Origin: Flammeovirgaceae bacterium UBA2338
GTDB taxonomy: Bacteria > Bacteroidota > Bacteroidia > Cytophagales > Cyclobacteriaceae
Reading direction: 5' to 3'
DNA: 64,000 nt
Assembly: GCA_002344795.1 (NCBI GenBank)
Contig: DDUM01000020.1
Location: 18,788 to 82,787 of the forward strand
Part shown: in pieces, positions 27,224 to 35,090 of the stretch
Layout of the letters: each line of letters opens with the position of its first letter
How positions within the stretch are numbered: the first letter of the stretch is position 1
The notes under the pieces: generated by a model
Seen by the model: the letters and a program-made list of their open reading frames with translations, nothing else
Told to the model about the DNA's origin: nothing
Databases searched by the model: none
Made by a program: the position numbers and the translations under genes

Positions 27224-30200
27224 TCAAGCAGCACCCGGAATCACCGTATGTTTCTTATCCAGATCATACACGACCGAAGCTGCAATGAAAATAGAAGAGA
27301 AAGTTCCTACCAGAATACCTACAAATAAAGCGAAAGCGAATCCTCTAAGCACTTCACCCCCAAAGAATAACAATACCAATACCACGATCATAGTAGTACC
27401 GGATGTAATCAAAGTTCTGCTCAGCGTACTATTGATTGCATCATTAAACACTTTAAGCCTGTCGTGTGACGTACCAAGACCAATATATTCCCGGATCCTA
27501 TCATAAATGATCACCGTATCATTGATCGAATATCCGATGACCGACAAAAGAGCAGCAATAAATACCTGATCGATTTCAAGTGAGAATCCAAAGGCTCCCG
27601 CTATTCCAAAAATGGCAACCACAAAAAGTGCGTCATGAGCCGTAGCCACAATCGCCCCCATACTGAACTGCCACTTTTTAAATCGAATCAGGATAAACAA
27701 GAAGATGGCGACCAGTGAATAAAGGCCTGCTTCAAACGCAGAACTCTTGATATCATCGGCTATTGTAGCACCCACTTTTGAGGATGATAAAATTGAGAAA
27801 TGAGTGTCATCAATGCGCGCATCATTTTCCACAAATTTCAGTCCGGTGAATTTTTCCAACCCATCTATCAAAGCATCTTTAACTTTTACATCGGCTTCGC
27901 TGGATTCATCTTCCACCAAATATGAAGTAGTCACCTTTACCACGTTACTGCTTCCATAGGTCTTCACCTCCGTTCCATCTCCCTCAAACTCTTCTGTAAG
28001 CATTATTTTCATATCTGTAGCAACAACCGGAGAACTAAAGGCAACTACATAAGACCGTCCTCCTTGAAAATCAACACCAAGGTTCAAACCATTAAACCCA
28101 ATAAGGATAAATCCAATCACGGTGATAGAACCGGTAATGGTATAAGCCAATCTTCTGTATCCAATAAAATTGAAGTACTTACGATCATGCACCCCTCTAG
28201 CCAGAAAAGAATCAAACGAAACTTTGGACTGGTCTCCCTTTCGGGTCATCCACTCTACTATTACTCTTGAGATATAAACAGCAGAGAAAAAAGAGGTAGC
28301 AATACCAATCATCAATACTATTGCAAAACCCTTAAGCGGCCCCTGACCGAATACAAAAAGAAAAATTGCTGTAAGTAAAGTGGTCACGTTCGAGTCAAAA
28401 ATGGCATCGAAAGCCCTGCTGTAACCTTTCTTAATGGCTTCTTTGAGCATACTGCCCATCTTTAGCTCTTCCTTAATCCGTTCATATATAAGCACGTTGG
28501 CATCTACCGCCATCCCCATGGTAAGTACAATACCCGCGATACCCGGAAGTGTAAGAGCAGCATTTAATTGGGCCAAAATCCCCAGAATGAAAAAGATATT
28601 GAACAACAAAGCGAGGTTGGCAACCCAACCTCCTTTAGAGTAATACGAAATCATAAACAAGGCCACAATGACTAATCCTGAAGCCATAGAAATTATGCCC
28701 TGACTCTGGGCCACCTGACCCAAAGTAGGCCCAATGATCGCTTCCTCCACAATGCGTGTAGGCGCTGGCAACGATCCTGCCTTCAATACGTTTGCAAGAT
28801 CTTTCGCCTCCTCCAATGTAAAGCTTCCAGTTATCTGAGAATTTCCATTTGGAATTTCACCCTGAACAGTGGGCGCAGTGTACACATAGTCATCCAATAC
28901 AATGGCAATTCTTCCTGGAGGTGATTTAGCAGCCGCAGCCGCTGTAATCTTAGACCACGCACGTGAACCAACCGCATTCATTGTCATACTTACAGCAGGT
29001 CTTGCAAATTGGTCATAGTCAAGTCGGGCATCATTGATTACTTCACCAGTCAATAATGGTTTTCCATTTCTTGAAACATTCACAAAATTCAGACGAAGGT
29101 CATCAACATTAGGAGTAATTTCCGGCTCTGCTTTCACATCCCAACGGTAATCAATATTGCGGGGCAGTAAAGCCCTGATATCAGGACGCGCAAGAATACG
29201 GTTAATCGTTGCTGTATCCTTTACATCATACAAAAAAGGAATACCAGGGTTGCTCAATGCAAAAAGAGGCGACAGGTTGGAGTTTGTAATTGAATCCAAT
29301 GGATTGCTTGCACTATCCTGTACCTGGCTCAGCTGCTCTTCCAATAATGACTTTGTACTGTCCCCTGTGTCCGCCAATGCATCCTGAAGATTCTCTTTAG
29401 TATCAGCGGGCGCAAGTGCCTTATTAGTATTTTGTTCTTTTACCAATTTCTCATTAATGGCAAACAGTGACTGGTTCAATTGCTCATCATTATATTCGAT
29501 GATTTCCCAAAACTCAAGTTGAGCCACACCTTGTAATAGTTTTCTTACCCTGGCAGGGTTGTCAGCACCCGGAATTTCAATTTGAATTCTTCCGGTTCCC
29601 TGAAGTCTTTGAATATTAGGCTGAGAGGTACCGAATTGATCGATACGAGTTTTAAGAATAGTAAACGAACGATCAATAGCACTCTCGATTTCCAAATTGA
29701 TAAACTGCATCACTTTGGTATCGTCATCCGACAGGCTCACACGATCCTTATTGGCCGCTGATGCAAATAAATGTGCCAGATTTTGATTCGGATTAGCTTC
29801 TTTATAAGCATTAAAGAACAACGTGCTAAACCTCTCCTGACTGGATTTTTGCATTTCTGATGCACGGTTAAGAGCCTCAACAAATGCAGGATCTTGATTG
29901 TTGCCACTCAACCCTTTTATAATATCAATCGGAGAAATTTCAAGCGTTACGTGCATCCCGCCCTGCAAGTCAAGGCCAAGATTTAGTTCATTCTCTTTTA
30001 CTTCTTTGAAAGTGTACTCTACTCCAAAAAGATTGTACACGGGTTTACTCCACAAAGAGTCCATGTAGGATTGCTTTCTGGATAAATCCACAGAACCATT
30101 CGGGTTGGTGGCATACGCGATTGCATCATTCTGCACTTTCCTCGACACGAAGGTAAACGACAGATAATAAAGACACAGCGCGGTGATAATTATAGTAAGG

Positions 30201-30226
30201 ACTACTACTACTCCTTTGTTACGCAT
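27224..30226 (-). CDS. secDF: Protein translocase subunit SecDF (fused)
   Basis: A 1000-residue fusion of SecD and SecF, inner-membrane proteins that use the proton gradient to help Sec translocation. The SecD part has ELNLGLDLQGGMHVTLEISP near 80-99, the large periplasmic P1 domain (about 100-500) and LTMGMAVDANVLIYERIKEE near 565-585. The SecF part has GLNLGVDFQGGRSYVVAFS near 710-730 and VIGYSINDTVIIYDRIREY near 895-913. Fused SecDF is the normal form in Bacteroidota. A low-complexity Asp/Ser/Gln-rich insert sits at about 240-320. It is the last gene of a seven-gene minus-strand run, 80 bases after the small membrane-anchored protein. Confidence 0.95.
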   Translation of the reverse strand: MRNKGVVVVLTIIITALCLYYLSFTFVSRKVQNDAIAYATNPNGSVDLSRKQSYMDSLWSKPVYNLFGVEYTFKEVKENELNLGLDLQGGMHVTLEISPIDIIKGLSGNNQDPAFVEALNRASEMQKSSQERFSTLFFNAYKEANPNQNLAHLFASAANKDRVSLSDDDTKVMQFINLEIESAIDRSFTILKTRIDQFGTSQPNIQRLQGTGRIQIEIPGADNPARVRKLLQGVAQLEFWEIIEYNDEQLNQSLFAINEKLVKEQNTNKALAPADTKENLQDALADTGDSTKSLLEEQLSQVQDSASNPLDSITNSNLSPLFALSNPGIPFLYDVKDTATINRILARPDIRALLPRNIDYRWDVKAEPEITPNVDDLRLNFVNVSRNGKPLLTGEVINDARLDYDQFARPAVSMTMNAVGSRAWSKITAAAAAKSPPGRIAIVLDDYVYTAPTVQGEIPNGNSQITGSFTLEEAKDLANVLKAGSLPAPTRIVEEAIIGPTLGQVAQSQGIISMASGLVIVALFMISYYSKGGWVANLALLFNIFFILGILAQLNAALTLPGIAGIVLTMGMAVDANVLIYERIKEELKMGSMLKEAIKKGYSRAFDAIFDSNVTTLLTAIFLFVFGQGPLKGFAIVLMIGIATSFFSAVYISRVIVEWMTRKGDQSKVSFDSFLARGVHDRKYFNFIGYRRLAYTITGSITVIGFILIGFNGLNLGVDFQGGRSYVVAFSSPVVATDMKIMLTEEFEGDGTEVKTYGSSNVVKVTTSYLVEDESSEADVKVKDALIDGLEKFTGLKFVENDARIDDTHFSILSSSKVGATIADDIKSSAFEAGLYSLVAIFLFILIRFKKWQFSMGAIVATAHDALFVVAIFGIAGAFGFSLEIDQVFIAALLSVIGYSINDTVIIYDRIREYIGLGTSHDRLKVFNDAINSTLSRTLITSGTTMIVVLVLLFFGGEVLRGFAFALFVGILVGTFSSIFIAASVVYDLDKKHTVIPGAA

Positions 30227-30306
30227 TGTATATAAAATTTAAAAAATGAAATGTTCAGTATTGTAAATCAAGAGATGGCTGACCTATGCCAGCAGAGAGG
30301 TTTGAT

Positions 30307-30636
30307 TTATGGGGCGTTGGGCGAAATGATAGCCCTGAAGAGTATACTAAAGTACTCGGATAAAATACGATCATCGCATTCAACCGCTAAGATTTTAGGG
30401 TCTTCGTTAATAAAAATTTCCAATAAGGACCTGTCTGCATCATTTACCTTAACTATACCACCAGGAACCACATCAGATGGAGCTGGAAGTATTTTTACAT
30501 CTTTGTCCTGATTGGTTTGCTCTGTTTTCGCTTTTTCAGGAGATGGCTCCGGAATCGTCCGGGACAATACAATGGCAAACGTGGCCATAATGCCCACCGC
30601 TATCATAATTATCCTGAAAAAAGATCTGTTTTGCAT
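30307..30636 (-). CDS. Small membrane-anchored hypothetical protein
   Basis: This 109-residue protein has an N-terminal hydrophobic segment (residues 8-24, FRIIMIAVGIMATFAIV), a charged Pro/Glu/Lys-rich linker and a C-terminal region GGIVKVNDADRSLLEIFINE then DPKILAVECDD. I know no family for it. It lies between udk and secDF on the same strand. A minus-strand TACTTTTG with ATTG 19 bases before it (30645-30675) forms a plausible own promoter, which would leave only a few bases before the ATG at 30636. That and the sensible layout make it likely real. A role beside SecDF would be guesswork. Confidence 0.65.
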   Translation of the reverse strand: MQNRSFFRIIMIAVGIMATFAIVLSRTIPEPSPEKAKTEQTNQDKDVKILPAPSDVVPGGIVKVNDADRSLLEIFINEDPKILAVECDDRILSEYFSILFRAIISPNAP

Positions 30637-30644
30637 AAGGGGTA

Positions 30645-30675
30645 CAAAAGTATAGAATCGCAGTCAATTTGCAAT
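30645..30675 (-). promoter_or_regulatory. Promoter for the small membrane-anchored protein
   Basis: On the minus strand ATTG (-33-like) is followed after 19 bases by TACTTTTG, an exact TANNTTTG -7 element. The start site would be near 30640, only a few bases before the ATG at 30636, so the message would be nearly leaderless. The -33 part overlaps the 3' end of udk. Confidence 0.5.
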
Positions 30676-31290
30676 ACCACTTATCTTAAGCTTAATAAAG
30701 CTTACCAGCACATCAACAGCGGCTTTAAAATCATTATTGTTGGGTATTATGAGGTCCGCATTGTGTTTTAAAGGTTCAATCAACTCATCATATACGGGCA
30801 TGGTGTGGTGTTCATACCTGTACAAAACGTCATCCACATCATACCCCCGCTCTTCCCTATCCCGCCTTATTCTACGGCCTAATTTTATATGGTCTTTGGC
30901 TTCAATAAAAATTCTCAAATCCAGCTCCTGCTCAATTTCTTCAAAGTATTGGACAAAAAGCCCCTCTATCAGCAGGATGGGCGCTGGTTTAAATGTCAAT
31001 TGAATGGGTTTAGCTTCGGGATTATTAAAAGTATACTCCTCCTTGATCACCAGCTTGCCCTGCTTCAATTTGATGATATCATCCCTCAATGCATGGCAGT
31101 CAATGGACTGGGGTAAATCGAAATTTTCAACACCTTTTTTATCAAGCAACTGCTGATCAAGGGGTCTATAGTAATGATCCATTGAAACAAGGCATAATTC
31201 ATCTGATGTAAAATGAGTAGCCAGGCTTTTTATGAAACGTGTTTTGCCAGACCCGCTGCCACCGGTAATACCAATAGTAAAAGTTTCCAT
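30664..31290 (-). CDS. udk: Uridine kinase
   Basis: Udk phosphorylates uridine and cytidine with ATP or GTP in pyrimidine salvage. The 208-residue protein starts with the P-loop TIGITGGSGSGKTRFIKSL (K16), then DHYYRPLD, ENFDLPQSID, LLIEGLFVQYFEE and IKLGRRIRRDREERGYDVD, all typical of uridine kinase. Length is normal. Its ATG overlaps the rdgB stop by one base. Confidence 0.92.
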   Translation of the reverse strand: METFTIGITGGSGSGKTRFIKSLATHFTSDELCLVSMDHYYRPLDQQLLDKKGVENFDLPQSIDCHALRDDIIKLKQGKLVIKEEYTFNNPEAKPIQLTFKPAPILLIEGLFVQYFEEIEQELDLRIFIEAKDHIKLGRRIRRDREERGYDVDDVLYRYEHHTMPVYDELIEPLKHNADLIIPNNNDFKAAVDVLVSFIKLKISGIAN

Positions 31291-31865
31291 CAGTGTTGCT
31301 TTAAAAAAGCTACCAGTTTCCGAATGGCGTCTCCACGATGGCTGATAGCATTCTTTTCAGAGGAGGTAAGCTCAGCCATAGATCTGTTCATGCCTTCCGG
31401 TAAAAACAGGGGATCATACCCAAAGCCTTTCTCACCTCTCCTACTTTTTAATATCTCACCGTTGACGATTCCTTCAAACTGATGGATTTGATTGCCCAAT
31501 ATCAAAGTGATGACAGTTCTGAACCTTGCACTTCGGTTGGATTGATTGCTCAGTTTTTCCAGGAGCAAGCTTATATTGTCCTCGTTGTTTCGCTGTTCCC
31601 CGGCATAACGAGCCGAGTGAACCCCTGGTTCACCACCAAGTGCCTCCACCTCCAGGCCCGTGTCATCCGCAAAACAATTGATGTTGAATTTGTCACTTAC
31701 ATATTTTGCCTTTTGCAAAGAATTACCCTCCAGTGTATCCTGTTCTTCGGGAAGTTCTTCTGTACAACCAATCGCCTCCAGGCTCACCACCTTAAATGAA
31801 TCTCCTAACAATTGGCTTACTTCATCCAGTTTATGCTGATTGTTTGTGGCAAAACATAATTCCAT
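31290..31865 (-). CDS. rdgB: Non-canonical purine NTP pyrophosphatase, RdgB/HAM1 family
   Basis: RdgB removes dITP, dXTP and ITP by cleaving them to monophosphates, keeping damaged purines out of DNA. The 191-residue protein has the N-terminal LCFATNNQHKLDEVSQLL (3-20), FADDTGLEVEALGGEPGVHS near 65-84 with the catalytic Asp, SARYAG, and GEKGFGYDPLFLPEG near 143-157, followed by KNAISHRGDAIRK. It shares one base with udk (stop/start overlap) and lies 17 bases after an FKBP lipoprotein gene. Confidence 0.94.
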   Translation of the reverse strand: MELCFATNNQHKLDEVSQLLGDSFKVVSLEAIGCTEELPEEQDTLEGNSLQKAKYVSDKFNINCFADDTGLEVEALGGEPGVHSARYAGEQRNNEDNISLLLEKLSNQSNRSARFRTVITLILGNQIHQFEGIVNGEILKSRRGEKGFGYDPLFLPEGMNRSMAELTSSEKNAISHRGDAIRKLVAFLKQH

Positions 31866-31882
31866 TTACACCGATTCAATAA

Positions 31883-32395
31883 CTACCTAACATTAACAAG
31901 GTCAACCTCGAATACAAGATTGGCGTTTTCTGGAATGCGTGGTGGAAAACCACCGGGGCCATAGCCATAGCCAGATGGAACAAAAAGTGTCACACTCGTT
32001 CCTTTGGTGAAGGTTGGAAATGTAAGCCTCCAACCTAAAATCAACTGATTAAGAGGAAACGAAACACCTGATAGATTTAAATCGAATGTTGTGCCATTAC
32101 TTAGCAACCTACCTTTATAGGTAACCACTACATCATTCTCCAAACAGGGCGTAACTCCACTACCTTCTTTAGTGATAACATACCTAATTCCATTTACCTC
32201 TTGTATAGGCCCCAAAGTATTTGCGATGTCGTTAGCAATAATATAGTCATCGATAATCTTGTTGTCAATGGCAAGCCGGGAAGCATCCACCGCATCCAAT
32301 TCAGACTGCTGTACTACTTTTGTGCAATCCTCTCCGCTATCACAAGAAGCAATAACCAATGCTATGAGTATTATAGCTCCCTTCACAATTCTCAT
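31883..32395 (-). CDS. FKBP-type peptidyl-prolyl isomerase lipoprotein
   Basis: A 170-residue lipoprotein with signal peptide and lipobox VIASC (Cys at about 18). The C-terminal FKBP domain shows VVTYKGRLLSNGTTFDLN, then FPLNQLILGWRL, FVPSGYGYGPGGFPPRIPEN and NLVFEVDLV. It should assist folding of exported proteins in the periplasm. It is encoded 10 bases after a second, larger FKBP lipoprotein. The first FKBP strand and the YGYG loop are conserved but the hydrophobic pocket differs in places, so isomerase activity is likely, not certain. It is one candidate for a GldI-like role. Confidence 0.85.
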   Translation of the reverse strand: MRIVKGAIILIALVIASCDSGEDCTKVVQQSELDAVDASRLAIDNKIIDDYIIANDIANTLGPIQEVNGIRYVITKEGSGVTPCLENDVVVTYKGRLLSNGTTFDLNLSGVSFPLNQLILGWRLTFPTFTKGTSVTLFVPSGYGYGPGGFPPRIPENANLVFEVDLVNVR

Positions 32396-32405
32396 TATTT
32401 AATTT

Positions 32406-33302
32406 TTATTTGATGTCAATCATTTCCATATCAAAGACAAGTATCGAGTTGGGTTTAATCTCCTCACTTCTTTGTCTCGGTCCGTATGCCAAAGTGGATG
32501 GAATCCAAACTCTCATCTTTGATCCTTTGTTCATCAGAAGAATCGCTTCTTCCCATCCTGGAATCACCTGTCCACTTCCTGCCTGTAATGTAAGTGGTTC
32601 ATAGGGTCTCCCTGGAGTATACTTGTTATTGGCTTTAGCGATTGATTCAATACTACTATCGAACAATGTACCGTCAAGCAAATACCCTGCGTAGTGAATT
32701 GAAACTTCATTTCCCGGGGCGGCATTGGCTCCGTTGCCTTTTTTGGTAAACATATAGCGCAAGCCAGAGTCTGTAGTTTGCACTTCGGTATTGCTTTCAG
32801 CCAGGTAACCATCAATTAACGCAATGTCTATGGCTAATTGCTCTGAAGTAAGTTTGCCCATAATTTCTTGCTCCAACGCCTGCACCTGCGTTTCATTCAA
32901 AATGTCCTTCACGCCTAAATAGAACGTAAAAATGCTCGTGGAATCCACATTGTTGGGCACTCTTCCTCCTTGCTTCTCAAATAAGGTTTTTGCTTTGATT
33001 GGAAAAAGGATGCTGTCTCCCTTTTTGAGCATTGCAAACACTTCTTCAATTCCTTCATCCGCTGGATTGGGCTCACTAATTGGTAAAATCATAGGGATTT
33101 TTTGTTCTCTCGTGTCATTCCATACAGAGTCCTTAGCATCTTTTATCATCATGTTGATCACAAGAAACTCCCCTGCCTTCCCTACTTCTCCTTCTCCTTC
33201 TTTCACCATGGTATATTTATGACCTTTTGGGGTTTCCTTTGTATTGGTAGAGCACGCTGCACTTATCAACAACAGACCAATTAAAAAATTATTTATTTTC
33301 AT
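32406..33302 (-). CDS. FKBP-type peptidyl-prolyl isomerase lipoprotein, two-domain (GldI-like context)
   Basis: A 298-residue lipoprotein (lipobox LISAAC, Cys near 17). The C-terminal FKBP domain is clear: VSIHYAGYLLDGTLFDSSIE, GSGQVIPGWEEAILLMNKGS, IPSTLAYGPRQRSEEIKPNS, LVFDMEMIDI. The N-terminal half (about 25-135) has a weaker FKBP-like pattern (FLVINMMIKDAKDSVW ... MLKKGDSILFPIKA), so it may be a degenerate second FKBP domain. I recall that gldI of gliding Bacteroidota lies beside DHH phosphoesterase and ndk genes as here, so a link to gliding is plausible. Confidence 0.85.
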   Translation of the reverse strand: MKINNFLIGLLLISAACSTNTKETPKGHKYTMVKEGEGEVGKAGEFLVINMMIKDAKDSVWNDTREQKIPMILPISEPNPADEGIEEVFAMLKKGDSILFPIKAKTLFEKQGGRVPNNVDSTSIFTFYLGVKDILNETQVQALEQEIMGKLTSEQLAIDIALIDGYLAESNTEVQTTDSGLRYMFTKKGNGANAAPGNEVSIHYAGYLLDGTLFDSSIESIAKANNKYTPGRPYEPLTLQAGSGQVIPGWEEAILLMNKGSKMRVWIPSTLAYGPRQRSEEIKPNSILVFDMEMIDIK

Positions 33303-33365
33303 ACGTTACTTTATTTTACAATTTAAATGTCTTTTAAAAATGTGTAGTTAAACTATGTTCGATGG

Positions 33366-34391
33366 TTAGTCGTCCAATTCCAGTTGAGATTTGTAATCGG
33401 GCAATATGGACAAAACCTTTTTTAAGGTTTCATCCAAAGAAAGTTTTGACGAACCCCCAGCTGCATTCCGGTGACCTCCTCCATCAAAATATTTCCTTGC
33501 GATTTCGTTAGCAGGGAAGCTACCCAGTGACCTGAAGGAAAGCTTAATCTCTTCCTTTCTATCGTACATTAAAACGGAAAGCCGGATGCCTTCAATCGAA
33601 AGCCCATAGTTTACGAGCCCTTCGGTATCACCTGTCTTCGTATCAAATTGTTTCAGTTCGTCTGTATCCAAACAAATATATACGGTATTGTATTCTGGGA
33701 GTACGATCAATTTTTGGCTGAGCACATAGCCAGTCAGCTTCATTCTTGCAAGGGTATTGGTATCGTATATCTTTTTAGAAACCCATGATGGGTTGGCTCC
33801 GGCACCTACCAATTCGGAAGCAATTAAAAATTCTTTCTGTGTGGTATTGGAATGTCTGAATCCGCCCGTATCAGTAAGCAATCCTGCATAAAGGCAGTTG
33901 GCTATGTTTTTATCAATAATTGACTTTTCACCCAACATATCAATGAGATCGAAAATCAAACCAGCTGTTGATGCCGCTTTAGCATCCCAATGTTCAAAAT
34001 CAGCAAAGCGCTCAGGCTCCAGGTGATGGTCTACCAACACTTTTGTAGCCTTAGCCTTTCTTACCATATCTCCCAAAGTATTAACTCGATTCAGGTTTGA
34101 AAAATCAAGGCAAAAGATAATCTCGGCATTAGAAAAATAATTCCGAGCCTTTTCCTCCACCGCAGGATTGTTTTTTTCAATGGCGAGTACCTCCTCATTC
34201 CCTGGCATCCAGGCCAGAAAACTGGGGTAATCACTTGGCGTGATCACCTGTACGGCATGTCCCTTTTTCTTCAAAAACCCTGCTAAACCCAGAGACGAGC
34301 CCAATGCATCGGCATCTGGCTTAAAATGGGTAACGATTACCACGTTTTTTGGCTCGCTAATAAGGGTCTTGAATCCTTCTAGATTTTTCAT
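33366..34391 (-). CDS. nrnA: DHH family phosphoesterase, NrnA-type (oligoribonuclease/pAp phosphatase)
   Basis: The 341-residue protein has the DHH subfamily 1 motifs: VVIVTHFKPDADALGSSLGL near 17-36 (here HFKPDADALG), IIFCLDFSNLNRV near 95-107, KVLVDHHLEP near 118-127 (the DHH motif), and the C-terminal DHHA1 signature YFDGGGHRNAAGGSS near 310. NrnA degrades short RNAs and converts pAp to AMP. It is the first gene of the minus-strand run ending with secDF. Other DHH activities such as cyclic dinucleotide cleavage are possible; there is no sensory domain. Confidence 0.88.
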   Translation of the reverse strand: MKNLEGFKTLISEPKNVVIVTHFKPDADALGSSLGLAGFLKKKGHAVQVITPSDYPSFLAWMPGNEEVLAIEKNNPAVEEKARNYFSNAEIIFCLDFSNLNRVNTLGDMVRKAKATKVLVDHHLEPERFADFEHWDAKAASTAGLIFDLIDMLGEKSIIDKNIANCLYAGLLTDTGGFRHSNTTQKEFLIASELVGAGANPSWVSKKIYDTNTLARMKLTGYVLSQKLIVLPEYNTVYICLDTDELKQFDTKTGDTEGLVNYGLSIEGIRLSVLMYDRKEEIKLSFRSLGSFPANEIARKYFDGGGHRNAAGGSSKLSLDETLKKVLSILPDYKSQLELDD

Positions 34392-34549
34392 GGAAGGGGC
34401 AAAAATGAGTATAAATGACAGGAATACAAACTGCTAATTTTAGCTTAATGGAGACGCAAGACATCGGGCGATAGAATGCCAGGCCCTATTTTAGTGTTAT
34501 ACGCGCAGTTTCTTTGATTTTTGGTACTGGCTTCCCGAATTCTAATCAC

Positions 34550-34557
34550 TATTTTTG
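34550..34557 (+). promoter_or_regulatory. Bacteroidota -7 promoter element before ndk
   Basis: TATTTTTG matches TANNTTTG. It gives a start site near 34563 and a leader of about 55 bases before the ndk ATG at 34619. A TTTG lies upstream at 34520-34523, a little farther than usual. The site supports the shorter ndk reading. Confidence 0.45.
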
Positions 34558-34618
34558 CGCCTGCCTGCACAAGCAGGATCAAATTCGTAATCAACAAATC
34601 CAGGAAAAACTAAACAAA

Positions 34619-35038
34619 ATGGCAGGGAACAGAACTTTTACCATGATCAAACCTGACGCAGTAGGAGCAGGGAATACAGGAGCAATTATCAAAATGATTC
34701 AGGAGGCCGGATTCAGAGTGGTGGCCATGAAAAAAACACACCTGACACCAGAATTAGCAGGCAGTTTTTATGCAGTTCATAAAGAAAGACCTTTTTACGC
34801 TGATCTTTGCAAATACATGTCGTCTGGCGCAATCGTTCCTATGATCTTAGAAAAAGACAATGCGATAGAAGATTTCAGAAAATTGATTGGTGCTACAGAC
34901 CCACAAAAAGCAGAAGCAGGAACCATCCGTGCATTGTTTGCCAAGTCAATTGATGCCAATGCCATCCACGGATCGGATTCGGATGAAAACGCAGAAATTG
35001 AAGGAAATTTCTTCTTTTCTCAATTCGAACGCTTTTAA
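34619..35038 (+). CDS. ndk: Nucleoside diphosphate kinase
   Basis: Ndk transfers the terminal phosphate between nucleoside tri- and diphosphates through a phospho-histidine. From the ATG at 34619 the protein is 139 residues, the usual length, starting MAGNRTFTMIKPDAVGAGNT. The longer frame from 34514 adds residues foreign to the family and would begin upstream of the predicted promoter. Catalytic H117 lies in IHGSDSDENAEIE; K11 and the RPFY and FRKLIGATDP segments are also present. It is divergent from the DHH phosphoesterase gene. Confidence 0.95.
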   Translation: MAGNRTFTMIKPDAVGAGNTGAIIKMIQEAGFRVVAMKKTHLTPELAGSFYAVHKERPFYADLCKYMSSGAIVPMILEKDNAIEDFRKLIGATDPQKAEAGTIRALFAKSIDANAIHGSDSDENAEIEGNFFFSQFERF

Positions 35039-35090
35039 AAAAATAATTGTCTCATAGACAGTATCATTAGTCACTTATTCGAAAAGATAT

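Noticed and set aside
34514..34618. N-terminal extension of Ndk
   Set aside because: The added residues are not family-like and the predicted promoter lies inside this stretch.
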